Assembly (NCBI GenBank): GCA_022791915.1
Contig: JAAWAB010000004.1
Location: forward strand, 124,001-188,000
Reading direction: 5' to 3'
From: Clostridia bacterium
GTDB taxonomy: Bacteria > Bacillota > Clostridia > Christensenellales > Pumilibacteraceae
Length of the DNA stretch: 64,000 bases
In this document: one piece after another, positions 27,477 through 38,300 of the stretch
Position numbering within the stretch: the first letter of the stretch is position 1
How the letters are laid out: every line of letters begins with the position of its first letter
The notes under the pieces: model-generated
What the model saw: the letters and a program-made list of their open reading frames with translations, nothing else
What the model was told of the DNA's origin: nothing
Databases searched by the model: none
Position numbers and translations under genes: made by a program

Positions 27477-29153
27477 TTGCAAAAATCGAATAGCAAGGAA
27501 CCCACACTCAAGGTTATATTTCTTGGGGGTGTAGGTGAGATCGGGAAAAATATGACCGCTCTCGAATTTGGCGAGGATATCATCGTTGTAGATTGCGGCA
27601 GTGCATTTCCCAATATGGACATGCCCGGCGTGGATTTGGTGATTCCCGATATTTCTTATCTTTCTGCCAATCGCGATAAAGTGCGCGGTATTGTACTCAC
27701 ACACGGACACGAAGACCACATCGGTGCGTTGCCGTATGTGCTGAAAGAACTCAATGTGCCTGTATACGGCACGCGTCTTACGCTTGCGCTTTTGGAATCC
27801 AAATTCCGCGAACATAAAATGGATAATGTGAATCTGATTTCGGTTAAGCCGCAAAGCGTAATCAATCTCGGAAAACATTTCAAAGTGGAATTTGTGCGCG
27901 TCAGTCATTCGGTGGCGGGTTCGTGCGCGCTTGCCATAACCACGCCTGTGGGCGTTGTATTCCACACGGGTGACTTTAAGGTGGATTATACGCCCATTGA
28001 CGGAAATATCATCGATTTGCAACGTATTGCCGAACTTGGGCAACGCGGCGTATTGCTCTTGTTGGGTGAGAGTACCAACGTAGAACGTACCGGGTCGTCT
28101 ATGAGTGAGGCGACTGTGGGCAACTCGCTCAACGGGATTTTTGCCGAAAATGCCGACCGCAGAATTTTTATCGCTACTTTTGCGTCGAATATTCATCGAC
28201 TGCAACAGATAATCGACCTTGCCGCCAAGTATAAGCGCAAAATTGCGTTTTCGGGTCGCAGTATGCTCAATATTACCGATTGTGCGGCAAAAATCGGCGA
28301 ATTGCATTACGATAAAAATGCCGTAGTGGATATAGAGAAAATTAATTCGGTAGACGATAAGAATCTCGTGATTATCACCACGGGTGCGCAGGGCGAGCCG
28401 ATGAGCGCTCTCACCAGAATGGCGAGTGATGAATTCAGCAAAGTGCGCCTTGGGTTTAACGATACGGTTGTTATCTCCGCGTCACCCATTCCCGGTAACG
28501 AAAGAATGGTGTATAACGTAATCAACAATCTTTATCGGCACGGCGTGCGCGTTATCTATGAACGTCTTGCCGAAGTACACGTGTCGGGACATGCTTGTCA
28601 GGACGAATTGCAACTGATTCATTCGCTCATTCAACCTAAATATTTTATTCCCGTGCACGGCGAATATCGTCATTTGAAAAAGCATGCCGAACTTGCCATG
28701 CGTATGGGCATGCCGTCATCGAATATTATTCTCACCGATATCGGCAGTTGCGTAAAGGTTTCGCGCCGCACAATCGGATTCGGCGACAACGTGCCCGCAG
28801 GGTACCTGCTTGTGGACGGACTGGGCATAGGCGACGTGGGTAGCGTGGTATTACGCGACCGCAAACATTTATCCGAAGACGGATTGTTTGTTGTGGTTGT
28901 GGGCGTGAATACGGTGTCGGGAGAAATGACGGCAGTGGAAATTACGTCGCGCGGTTTCTCGTATCAGAAAGAGGACGATTTGTTCGAGGAAGCGAAAGAA
29001 CTTGTGCGCAGAGCCGTTTCGCAAGTAGAGCTTAAAGAAGTGGCAGGCGATTACAACGCGCTCAAAAACGTAATTCGTAAAGAGCTTAAAAATTTCTTGT
29101 TTCGCAAAACGCGTCGTAACCCCATGATTCTTTCCATGATTCTCGAAAACTGA
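27477..29153 (+). CDS. rnj: Ribonuclease J
   Basis: A 558-residue metallo-beta-lactamase/beta-CASP ribonuclease with 5'-3' exo- and endonuclease activity in mRNA decay and rRNA maturation. The metal motif HGHEDH is at residues 76-81, with GVGEIGKNM near the start, GAQGEPMSAL and PVHGEYRHLKKHA in the beta-CASP and C-terminal parts. The start is TTG 27477 with AGGGAGG at 27465-27471; the ATG at 27426 would lie upstream of the predicted transcription start. Length equals that of B. subtilis RNase J1 within a few residues. Followed after 10 bases by trmR. Confidence 0.95.
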   Translation: MQKSNSKEPTLKVIFLGGVGEIGKNMTALEFGEDIIVVDCGSAFPNMDMPGVDLVIPDISYLSANRDKVRGIVLTHGHEDHIGALPYVLKELNVPVYGTRLTLALLESKFREHKMDNVNLISVKPQSVINLGKHFKVEFVRVSHSVAGSCALAITTPVGVVFHTGDFKVDYTPIDGNIIDLQRIAELGQRGVLLLLGESTNVERTGSSMSEATVGNSLNGIFAENADRRIFIATFASNIHRLQQIIDLAAKYKRKIAFSGRSMLNITDCAAKIGELHYDKNAVVDIEKINSVDDKNLVIITTGAQGEPMSALTRMASDEFSKVRLGFNDTVVISASPIPGNERMVYNVINNLYRHGVRVIYERLAEVHVSGHACQDELQLIHSLIQPKYFIPVHGEYRHLKKHAELAMRMGMPSSNIILTDIGSCVKVSRRTIGFGDNVPAGYLLVDGLGIGDVGSVVLRDRKHLSEDGLFVVVVGVNTVSGEMTAVEITSRGFSYQKEDDLFEEAKELVRRAVSQVELKEVAGDYNALKNVIRKELKNFLFRKTRRNPMILSMILEN

Positions 29154-29163
29154 CACGATTCGT

Positions 29164-29832
29164 ATGCCCTTTAAGACTCCGGGAAAAACAAGCGAATATA
29201 TTCGCGATTTGTTGGCGCTTCGGGCGTCGGACGCACTGGAACGCAAAATTCTGGAATATGCCGACGAGCGGTTTATTGCCGTATTGTTGCCCGAAACGGT
29301 TGCTTTTTTGCGACAGGCGGTATCTTTGTGTCGCCCGTTGCGGATTTTGGAAATCGGAACGGCAATCGGATACAGCGGCATTGTAATGTTGGGCGCCGCG
29401 CCGTCCGATGCGGTTTTATACACGGTGGAGCAGAGCGAAGAACGAATCGAAGTAGCAAAAGATTTTTTCCGGCGGGCGGGTTTTTTGAGCCGCGTAACCT
29501 TTTATTGCGGCGATGCTACTCAAATCGTACCCAATATCAGCGGCACGTTTGATTTCATTTTTCTGGACGGTCCCAAGGCGCAATATTGCGAGTATCTGCC
29601 TTTTTTGAGTCGTGCATTGAGCGAAGGCGGCGTACTGTTTTGCGATAACGTGTTATACGAAGGCATGGTATCGGGAGAAAAGGAAATCAAAAATCACAAG
29701 GGCGGATTGGTGAAAAAGTTGGATTTGTTTCTTCGCAATCTAATGAAAGACAGTTCGCTGTGTTCGAGTGTTTTGCCTGTGGGAGATGGGGTGAGTTTGA
29801 GTATCAAAACACGGGAGTACATAGGCGAATGA
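29164..29832 (+). CDS. trmR: tRNA 5-hydroxyuridine methyltransferase TrmR (O-methyltransferase family 3)
   Basis: A 222-residue class I SAM methyltransferase. LEIGTAIGYSG at 62-72 is the SAM loop; FIFLDGPKAQY holds the metal-binding Asp of the catechol O-methyltransferase-like group. In B. subtilis the homologue YrrM makes 5-methoxyuridine at the wobble position of tRNA, using the hydroxyuridine formed by U32 proteins YrrN/YrrO. Here the next gene is a U32 protein overlapping by four bases (ATGA), so the same assignment is well supported by context. Starts 10 bases after RNase J. Confidence 0.85.
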   Translation: MPFKTPGKTSEYIRDLLALRASDALERKILEYADERFIAVLLPETVAFLRQAVSLCRPLRILEIGTAIGYSGIVMLGAAPSDAVLYTVEQSEERIEVAKDFFRRAGFLSRVTFYCGDATQIVPNISGTFDFIFLDGPKAQYCEYLPFLSRALSEGGVLFCDNVLYEGMVSGEKEIKNHKGGLVKKLDLFLRNLMKDSSLCSSVLPVGDGVSLSIKTREYIGE

Positions 29833-31046
29833 TAGAATTATTGGCGCCTGCGGGTAATCGCGAAAAATTGGAAACGGCAGTTTATTTCGGCGCCGACGCC
29901 GTATATCTGGCGGGTAAAGATTTCGGCTTGCGCGCTTATTGCGATAACTTTTCGGATACGGAGGTACCCGACGCCGTAAAATATTGCCACGAGCACGGCA
30001 AAAAAGTATATCTTACTTTGAATATTTATGCGTATGACGATGACCTTCCCAAGATAGTCGACTATGCGCGTTTTGTTCATACGGCAGGGGTGGACGGAGT
30101 AATCGTTTCCGATTTGGGAGTTGTTGTGTGCCTGAAAGAGAAGGTGCCCGACCTTGCGATACATCTTTCCACACAGGCGAATACCACCAATTCGGCGGCG
30201 GCTCGGTTTTGGGCGTCGGTAGGGGTAAAGCGTATCGTACTTGCCCGAGAAGTGAATATCGAAAACATTCGGCGTATTCGCGACGCATTACCCAAAGAAG
30301 TGGAAATCGAAGCGTTTGTTCACGGGGCAATGTGCGTAGCTTATTCGGGGAGATGCTTATTGAGCGGCGTTACTACGGGGCGGAGCGGCAATCGCGGCGA
30401 GTGTACGCAAAGTTGCCGTTGGGAATATGCACTCTGCGAAAAAACGCGGGAAGGTGAATATTTTCCCATTGCGCAAGACGCGCGCGGAACGTATATACTC
30501 AACAGTAAAGATCTCAATATGCTACCCTATATCGATACGCTTGCGCAGGCGGGCGTTACGAGTTTCAAAATAGAAGGCAGGGCAAAAACGGCGTATTATC
30601 TTGCTACGGTGGTCAATGCATACCGCAGGGCAATCGATTTATTTGAAAAGGTGCCTACTTCGTTTACTTTGCCGCCTTCTCTTGCTGTTGAACCGTATAA
30701 AACGAGCCATCGGCAATTTCATACGGGATTCTATTTCGGGGCGGCACAGCAGTGTTTGGAAACAGCCAAACCCGAGCAACGGTATGAAATGAGTGCGGTG
30801 GTAAAACAGGGCGGAGCGAGTGCGGTACAAATCGAACAGCGGAATCGTTTTCGTATAGGCGACGAACTGGAAGTTTTATCTCCCGGTGAGTCGTTCGGAA
30901 AGGTGTTGCGCGTGACCGATATGCGTACACCCGAAGGAGAAAACGTGACCGACGCCAAAATCGTGCAACAACTGGTGTCGGTAAAAACGAATATTCCGCT
31001 CGCTACGGGCGATATTCTCCGCAAAAAAGTCTGCGAAAAAAAATAA
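29829..31046 (+). CDS. trhP: U32 peptidase-family tRNA hydroxylation protein TrhP
   Basis: A 405-residue member of the U32 family, starting at the ATG that overlaps the trmR stop and beginning MIELLAPAGNREKLETAV, the family's N-terminal signature. The cysteine-containing segment EAFVHGAMCVAYSGRCLLS and the later GNRGECTQSCRW supply the conserved cysteines (quoted as separate pieces). Such proteins act in prephenate-dependent hydroxylation of the wobble uridine of tRNA rather than as true proteases. Coupled with trmR in one unit; a terminator follows. Confidence 0.85.
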   Translation: MIELLAPAGNREKLETAVYFGADAVYLAGKDFGLRAYCDNFSDTEVPDAVKYCHEHGKKVYLTLNIYAYDDDLPKIVDYARFVHTAGVDGVIVSDLGVVVCLKEKVPDLAIHLSTQANTTNSAAARFWASVGVKRIVLAREVNIENIRRIRDALPKEVEIEAFVHGAMCVAYSGRCLLSGVTTGRSGNRGECTQSCRWEYALCEKTREGEYFPIAQDARGTYILNSKDLNMLPYIDTLAQAGVTSFKIEGRAKTAYYLATVVNAYRRAIDLFEKVPTSFTLPPSLAVEPYKTSHRQFHTGFYFGAAQQCLETAKPEQRYEMSAVVKQGGASAVQIEQRNRFRIGDELEVLSPGESFGKVLRVTDMRTPEGENVTDAKIVQQLVSVKTNIPLATGDILRKKVCEKK

Positions 31047-31069
31047 ACAGAGCATAAAGTATTTTTCAA

Positions 31070-31107
31070 ACGTCTTTTACGACATACTTGTTGTAAAGGG
31101 CGTTTTT
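31070..31107 (+). terminator. Terminator after trhP
   Basis: A 14-bp stem with a few G-T pairs (31070-31083 with 31090-31103), 6-base loop, then TTTT. Confidence 0.8.
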
Positions 31108-31120
31108 GTGTGGGACAGGC

Positions 31121-31147
31121 AAAATTCGACAAAATTCATCATATAAT
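31121..31147 (+). promoter_or_regulatory. Candidate sporulation-type (sigma E/K-like) promoter of sigK
   Basis: CATATAAT at 31140-31147 resembles the -10 box of mother-cell sigma factors, with AAAATT at 31121-31126 as a rough -35 and 13 bases between. No sigma-A -35 fits at 17 bases. Matching is by eye. Confidence 0.35.
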
Positions 31148-31184
31148 GTATGGTCGCATTTTCTATGCGGGAGGAGTGCATTAT

Positions 31185-31877
31185 ATGATATTTGAAAGTT
31201 TTCTGACCTTTTTGAGTAAAGTATTTTGCTTTACGTCGTATGTTAACAACAAAGGGTCGTTTCCGCAACCGTTGTCGCCCGAAGAAGAAAGAGAATGTAT
31301 CGAGCGCACCAAACAAGGCGACGGTGCGGCGCGGGAGAAACTGATTCGTCACAATCTTCGTCTTGTGGCGCATATTGTGAAAAAGTATTCCAATGCGGGC
31401 GAAGCGGACGATTTGATTTCGGTGGGGAGCATCGGACTCATTAAAGGTATCGAAACGTTTGAATACGGAAAAGGAAGTCAGCTTGCCACCTATGCGGCAA
31501 AGTGTATCGAAAACGAAATTTTAATGTACATACGCGCCAACAAAAAGCACCGTTGCAACGTCAGTCTTGCCGAATCGGTGGGCGTGGATAAAGAGGGTAA
31601 CGAAATCACGCTTATGGATATATTGCCCGTAAAAGAAGACAGTGTGTTCAAAAAAGTGGAAACGGGAATTCTGATTGAAAAGGTACTCAAAGTGATTGAT
31701 ACTTCTCTATCGGGCAGGGAACACAAAATCATTTGCCTGCGTTACGGAATCGGACATCCGCGCACGTATACGCAGTTGGAAATAGCCGCCATGTTGGGTA
31801 TATCGCGCAGTTATGTATCTCGTATCGAAAAAAAGGCTATCGACAAAATCGCCAAGGAACTCAATTGCGGCGTCTAA
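31185..31877 (+). CDS. sigK: RNA polymerase sporulation sigma factor K (pro-sigma K)
   Basis: A 230-residue sigma-70 factor. It directs late mother-cell genes in sporulation. The first about 18 residues are hydrophobic (MIFESFLTFLSKVFCFTS) followed by YVNNKGSFPQPL, aligned with the cleaved pro-sequence and YVKNN junction of B. subtilis pro-sigma K. Region 2 is seen in HNLRLVAHIVKKYSN, DDLISVGSIGLIKGIETF and TYAAKCIENEI; region 4 in QLEIAAMLGISRSYVSRIEKKA (two parts of one helix-turn-helix). AGGAG just upstream supports the ATG at 31185. The gene is whole, not split by a skin-type element. It is followed by rnpB. Confidence 0.93.
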   Translation: MIFESFLTFLSKVFCFTSYVNNKGSFPQPLSPEEERECIERTKQGDGAAREKLIRHNLRLVAHIVKKYSNAGEADDLISVGSIGLIKGIETFEYGKGSQLATYAAKCIENEILMYIRANKKHRCNVSLAESVGVDKEGNEITLMDILPVKEDSVFKKVETGILIEKVLKVIDTSLSGREHKIICLRYGIGHPRTYTQLEIAAMLGISRSYVSRIEKKAIDKIAKELNCGV

Positions 31878-31907
31878 AAGAAATCGGACGCATACGGGTG
31901 TAAACGC

Positions 31908-31937
31908 TTGCCAAAAGGCGCGAGAAAAGTGTATACT
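31908..31937 (+). promoter_or_regulatory. Sigma-A promoter of rnpB
   Basis: TTGCCA (31908-31913) and TATACT (31932-31937), 18-base spacer; start near 31944, a few bases before the RNA's first helix. Confidence 0.75.
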
Positions 31938-31946
31938 TTTACGGAT

Positions 31947-32267
31947 AAGATGACCGAACGGTTGCGTGCGCTCGTCGTGCGAGGAAAGTCCGAACACCAC
32001 AGGAACAGAATGCCGGCTAACTACCGGTGAAGGCGACTTCAAGGAAAGTGCAACAGAAACAGACCGCCCGCAAGGGTAAGGATGGAAAGGCGGGGTAAGA
32101 GCCCACCGCTCCGACGGCGACGTCGGGGGCTGTGTAAACCCCATTCGGTGCAAGATGTGGAATCATTGGTTTGTTCCGACCGATTCCGAAATCGCTCGAT
32201 TCCTTTGGCAACAAAGGAACCAGACAGATAACCGTTCTCGACAGAATTCGGCTTACAGGTCATGCTT
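31947..32267 (+). ncRNA. rnpB: RNase P RNA, class A
   Basis: Contains the universal core: GAGGAAAGTCCGAAC near 31980, an ACAGAA segment, AGGGTAAGG..GGTAAGAGCCCACCG in the middle, and near the 3' end AGACAGATAACC and AGAATTCGGCTTACAG. The first and last segments pair (ATGACC at 31950-31955 with GGTCAT at 32258-32263) to form P1. The architecture (long interrupted middle, ACAGATAACCG) looks like class A rather than the Bacillus type B. Ends are approximate. Confidence 0.93.
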
Positions 32268-32272
32268 ACCGC

Positions 32273-32310
32273 AAAATAAACGCAGAAGTTTTTTCTGCGT
32301 TTATTTTTTT
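32273..32310 (+). terminator. Terminator of rnpB
   Basis: A near-perfect 15-bp stem (32273-32287 with 32293-32307), 5-base loop and continuing T-run. Confidence 0.92.
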
Positions 32311-32335
32311 CGCAATCGGAAATAATCCGTTTACT

Positions 32336-35300
32336 ATGAAACTCGTATTGTGTGCGCTGATTATCGGTTTGTTTCTTCTTTACATTGTTCGCGTGTGCCG
32401 TAAGGCAACGGAACCTGCTTTTGCCGTAAAAGGAATTCTCACGGGAGAAAAACTGAATTATATGATGTCGGCGCTTGCGTTCGGGGCAAAAAAGACGCAA
32501 AAGGGGAACGGAATCGGGTTGCATTCTCTTCGGCGGATTTTGTATGCCGCTCGGAAAACGGCGGGCGAGGCGCTTGCAAACGAGAAATATCTGCATGATT
32601 GCGAACGTATTCTTTTCAATGACTTTTATCTGATTGAAGAAACGTTGTCTTGTGTTTACGAGGCGCGCAAATCGTTGCGCGCTCTTCCGCATGTGCACGG
32701 AATACCGCGCTTGTATTCCTTGTGCGAATTGTTGGTAAAAAGTGTAGGCGGCGTGGTGAGTGAAGAATCGGTTCGCTCCGCCGTTTGTGCCTATACGGCG
32801 GAAACGCCGCTTACGTATTCCGAATTATCGGCGTTGGATACGATGTTGCAGGTTGCTCTGTGCGAGTATCTTGCCGTGTATGCACAAAAAATCATGCGCA
32901 TGCGCGAGCGGATTGACTGCGGCGAAACGGACCGAAAAAACAATCGAATCGATTACGCATTGTTGCGTAAAAACGACTATGTATACGGATTGTGTGCAAC
33001 GGCAGACGATACGTTTTTGCGTGAAAACCGTATTCTTGCGGGAGAAGATATGCGGGCGCGTTTGGACCGTTTTATGCTCACCGTTGCGGAATATAACGCG
33101 CATATTTCGGCGGCAATCCGTTCGTTGCACACCGTTCGCAGTTTTTTCTGCGAAGAGTTCGTGCAAAAACTGTCGCCCGTGTATGCGGTGCTCGACGAAG
33201 GAGATGCTACGTTTGCAAGACTTTCGCTTTCTACCAAATCAATGTATTTGCACGAGATTGCAAGATTGGCGCGAATTCGTCGCACTACCGAAAAGAGCAT
33301 CGCGTCCGAAATTCTGTTTTCCGCAACCAAAAACGGAAAAGACATATCCGAATACTTGTTGCCTGCGTTGCATGACAAAGCGTTTCAGCGTTTGTATATT
33401 GCGGGAATTATCGGAGCCGTTGTTGTTTCGGCGATTGTATGGGCTTTGATTGTACCCCGATGGGGGTGGTTGTGCGCTATAATCGGAATCCCCGTTTTGC
33501 TGTTCGGGGTGCACTTTTTATGGCAAGCACTTGCAAAGCGTGTTGTTCGACGGCGTAGATTGCCTGCCTACGACGTGCGGAGTCTTGATACGCAAAAAGA
33601 TGCGACCAATGTGCTCCTGCCGTGTTTTGCCGCAACGGGCGGCGATATAGAGAACGCTTTTGAACATCTTGCTACGGTTGCCGCCGCCAATCCGCAGCCG
33701 CTTTTTTCCTACTGTTTGCTATTCGATTATCCGCGGAGCGATACGGATGAAACGCTTTCGGACGTGGGGCTGAACGAAAAAATCAAATACGAATATGCTC
33801 GTTTGGGTGGGCTTTCCGAAAAGGTATGCGTTATGGTGCGCCGTCGCAAACGCGTGACGGGAGAAGAATATTATCAGGGATATGAAAAAAAGCGGGGCGC
33901 CGTTCTCGACTTCAATCACTGTGTTTTGTGCGGCGACGGAGATTTTGCTTTGCTGTTGGGGAAAATGAACCGTAATGCAAAATACGCCATTACGCTCGAT
34001 TCGGATACGCTGACTGGTGACTGTGCCGAACTGGTGGCTACCATGTCGCACCCGTATTGTAAAAATTTTGCCGTGTTGTCGCTACGGTGCGCGACCAATC
34101 GGAACGGCACCGCATATGCCCGATTGTTTTCGGGCGAAACGGGTCCGGGCAGATATCGCCGCGACGGTGACAACGTATATCATCATTTGTTCGGTTTGGG
34201 AAATTATACGGGAAAGGGAATCTACAACGTCAGCATGTTTCAGAATCGGGTGTCGGACGTTTTTCCCGATAACAGGATATTAAGCCATGATTTCATCGAG
34301 GGCGCAATGGCGGGGTGCTTGGATACGTCCGCTGCCGCCGCAGAAGATTTTCCGCAGACGTTCGACGATGATTTCACGCGTCGACTTCGTTGGCTTCGCG
34401 GGGATTGGCAACTGTTGCCGTATGTTTTTCCGCGTATCAAAGATAAAGGCGGGAGCAAGCGGAGAAATCCCCTGAATCCCGTTTCAAAATACGCGATTCT
34501 ATCCAATCTGGTGTTGTCGGTTGTGCCCGTTACGCAAATACTGTTGCTGCTGTTCGCTTTATTTTTTGCGCCTTATGGTTCCGTATTTGTGCTTGCGTTA
34601 CTGCCGCAACTGTTGCGCGCCGTGTTTGCGGTGCGTGCCTTTATGCGTCATCCCAAGCAGATGCTGATGGAATGGGGAAGAGGTTTATTCGATATTGCCG
34701 TGTTGCCTACCGTAGCGATTTACGAATTGTGTGCCGTGGTTGTTACGCTCGGTCGGTTGATTACAAAACGCAAGTTGTTGGAGTGGCGTGTTTTCGCGCA
34801 TGCAAAGGGAAGAATTTCCTTTCTTGCCAATCCTGCCGCCGCCGCGCTGTTTACGGTATGGGCGGCGGTGTTCGGAAAGTCGCCTGTTTTTTTCGTTTTG
34901 GCTTTGTTGTTTTGCGCGGGCGCCGTGGTACCGGCGTTGTTGTCCGTTCAATCGGAAAGTTCCGTACGTTCGGACGCCTTGTTGTCGCTTGTTACCGATG
35001 CCGCCAAAGATACGTTTGCCTATTTCGACGCGCAGGAAAAGTTATACAAACTGCCGTGCGACTGCTATCAGGAAGATAACGGAAAAGGTTGGTGCGCGCG
35101 TACGTCGCCCACCAATATCGGTATGGCGCTTGTTGCTTACGCTTCGGCGTACGAAGTGGGACTTATCGATAAAGAACGGTTGCTGTCGTATATAGAACGA
35201 ATAATTTCGGCTGTGGAAAAATGCGAGAAATATAGGGGAAATCTTTATAACTGGTATGACTGCAAAACGCTTGCCGTTCTGCCGCGTCGGTTTGTTTCTA

Positions 35301-38300
35301 CGGTAGACAGCGGTAATTTTGTGGCGTCGCTCGCTCTTGCGCGAACGTATGCGAACGGTGCGTTGGCAAACCGTATCGATACGTTGATTGAAAATACCGA
35401 TTTGCATGCGCTTTACGACAATAAGCGTAAACTGTTTTACATCGGTTACGATGATGAACGAAAAGAGCACACATACAATCATTACGATTTGGCGGGTAGC
35501 GAGAGCATGCTCACGTATCTTGTGGCGTGCGGCTACGGTAAAGTGCCCAAAGACGCCTTCTATATGCTCAACCGTCATGCCGTTTCCGTGGGAAAGCATC
35601 GCACCGTTTTCAGTTGGACGGGCGGAATGTTCGAATATCTGATGAGCCGTCTGTTTATAGCGCCCAGGCAAGATACGCTTTCGGGGCAGGCGATGGCGGG
35701 CGCCGTGGGTGCGCACGTAGAGTTTGCCGCGCAGCGGAAAAGCGACGTGTGGGGTGTGTCGGAGTGCCGCTATAATGCCGTGGACGATGTAGGCGGTAAC
35801 CTGTACAGGGCGTTCGGAGTTCCCGATATCGCGCACAGCGATGTGCCCGAAAATCCGCCGTATGCGCCGTATGCCGCATTTTTGGCTTTGCCGTATGTTT
35901 CCGACCGACGATTCACCGATTGTATGGATGCTTATCTTGCCGCAGGTGTACACGGTAAGTGGGGATATTACGAATCGACGGACGGCGGGGTTGCCGTTAA
36001 AAGCTATATGACGCATCATCAGGGAATGATTCTGGCGTCGTGCGCAAATGCGCTCAAAACCGATTGTTTGTGCGCACGGTTGCAAACTCTGCCGCAATGG
36101 CGGGCAATGCTGTTTCTGTGCGGCGAAGAACGGATATCGTCCGCTCGCAGAAAAAAGAAGTTTCCGTCTGCAAATCCTCCCGCGGAGATTGCCGACGAAG
36201 GCGTATATCTTTGCAAATGCGGTAACTTTTCCGCGATTGCGACCGCCGACCGTGTTTTCGCGCGGCATGCGGGTAAATGCCTGCTACGCAATTTGCGTGT
36301 CTGTGTAGAAGAAAACGAGCGTTTCGATTTGCTTCGCGGAGAGTTTTATGCGAGAGAAAGCGCCGTTTGGGAATTGCGGGAAAGCGATTTGCTGTGCCGA
36401 AGCGAACTGACCGTACTGCCGTCGCCGCTTGGTATAGCGTTACGGGTGGAGTGTCGAAACATATCTTCCAAAGAAAGAGAATTGCGATTCGTTGCCTGTG
36501 CCGAACCTGTTTTGGCTCGGGAACAGGATTACGAAGCACATCCCGCATATTCCCGTATGTTCGTTGAAACGGGCGGGGAAGAACGATATATGTGGGCGCG
36601 TCGCCGAAACGAAAGCACCACTGCGTTATATTGTCTTTCCGCGCCTGCCGATGTGACATACAGCGGCGATAAAGGGGATTTTTACGGAAGGGGCAAAAGT
36701 TTGCGGTTCGGACAGAATCTCAATCCTTTTCTTTACGGTTCGTTTGCGATGTCGGTGGGCGCGGGAGAAACTTGTTCGTTTACCTGCTATTATCTTGTTG
36801 CCGAAACGTTCGAGCAGGCAGAACATGCCGCCCGCATGGCATTGTCGCCCGACGCCGTGGCGCGTTTTGTCGGCTCGTCGGCGCAACTTGCCCGTGCCGT
36901 TCCGCGTAAGGCTCGGAAAGAAGCGGCAAAACTTCTTGCCTGCGCATATAACGCCTTGCAAGTAGAAGGTGTTTCCCCCGACAAACCGGCAATCGTGTGC
37001 GAGATTACATCCGTTTCGTTGGAAACACTTGCGGGAATATTGGAAGCGTATCGCTTTTTGTATGAAGCGGGATTTGATTTTCGTCTGGTCTTTTTCGGTC
37101 GCAAACTTCGCAATGAATATCCCGCCCGGTTTTTCGATACCGAGCGTGCTATCGAACTGTCGGGAATCCGTTCGGCGGCAGGCGATAACGTGACGGTTAT
37201 CCAATGTGACGAAAGCGCATACAAACAATGCAGACAACATGCGGCGAATAACGCCATAACGCAGAGAATGCGTTTCAAAAACGGAGTTCCCGTTCCCGAC
37301 GAGCGGCAAAACGTTTCATTTGCGGTTTGCGCAAGCGGCGGTGATACGTGCCCGCCGTTGTCGTTGCCCGCGCTTGTTCGTAAAACGGGTATGGGCGGAT
37401 TTACGCAGGACGGCGCGTATTTTGCCGATTTAACCGAAACGGACACGCCCGCGCCGTGGTGTAATATTATTGCCGACGGTCGGTTCGGCACGGTGATAAC
37501 CGAAAGTGGCGGGGGATTCACGTTTGGCGTCAATTCCCGTCAGGCGAAACTGACCGAATGGAATAACGACCCCATTGTAGACGACGTATCCGAACTGATT
37601 GTTTTGCACGACGGGCAAACGTCGTGGAGTGTCACAAAAAAACCGTTGCCTGCCGTGGACGCGCAATATACCGTATTACATGCGCGTGGTTATACCGAAT
37701 TTTCGTGCGCTTGTCGCGGAATTACGGCGCGATTGCATGTTTTTCCTGCGCATGGCGAAAGCAGAAAAGTATATCGGTTAGAGCTTTTCAATCACACACC
37801 GAAGGAAAAAACGGTCGGCGCGGTTTTTTGCGTTCGACCCGTGGCGGGAGATTTTCGTAGCAACACGTTTGCTTCGTTGGAAGAAAAATTTGACGATTGC
37901 GGTTTACGTATCGGTTGCGGATTGAACGGAAACGAAATGTATGTGCAAGCTGACCGAAAAAGCACCGCTATCGCCGCCGATATTCGTGACGGCGGTTTAC
38001 GGCTGTATCGCAATCTGACAAAAAACAGACACTATTGGGGAATTACGGCTCCCGTCGTATTGGGTGCGGAAGAAACGCAGACAGTCTGCTTTTCTTTGTC
38101 TGTGGAACCTATCGATTTTTCGGAGTCTGCCGAAGATTTGCAATACCGCTCGTTTGCGTTCTATAACAAACTTTGTCGCATTACTTTTGACGGTGAATTC
38201 GGGTATTTAACCGAATGGTTGCCGTATCAGGTATACAACAGCCGCTTTGCGGCACGCACGGGATTTTATCAGGTGAGTGGTGCTTACGGATTCCGCGACC

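Noticed and set aside
32171-32335. Longer N-terminus for the glucan synthase-like protein.
   Set aside because: It would be translated through the 3' part of rnpB and its terminator; the hydrophobic start MKLVLCALIIG at 32336 is a better N-terminus.
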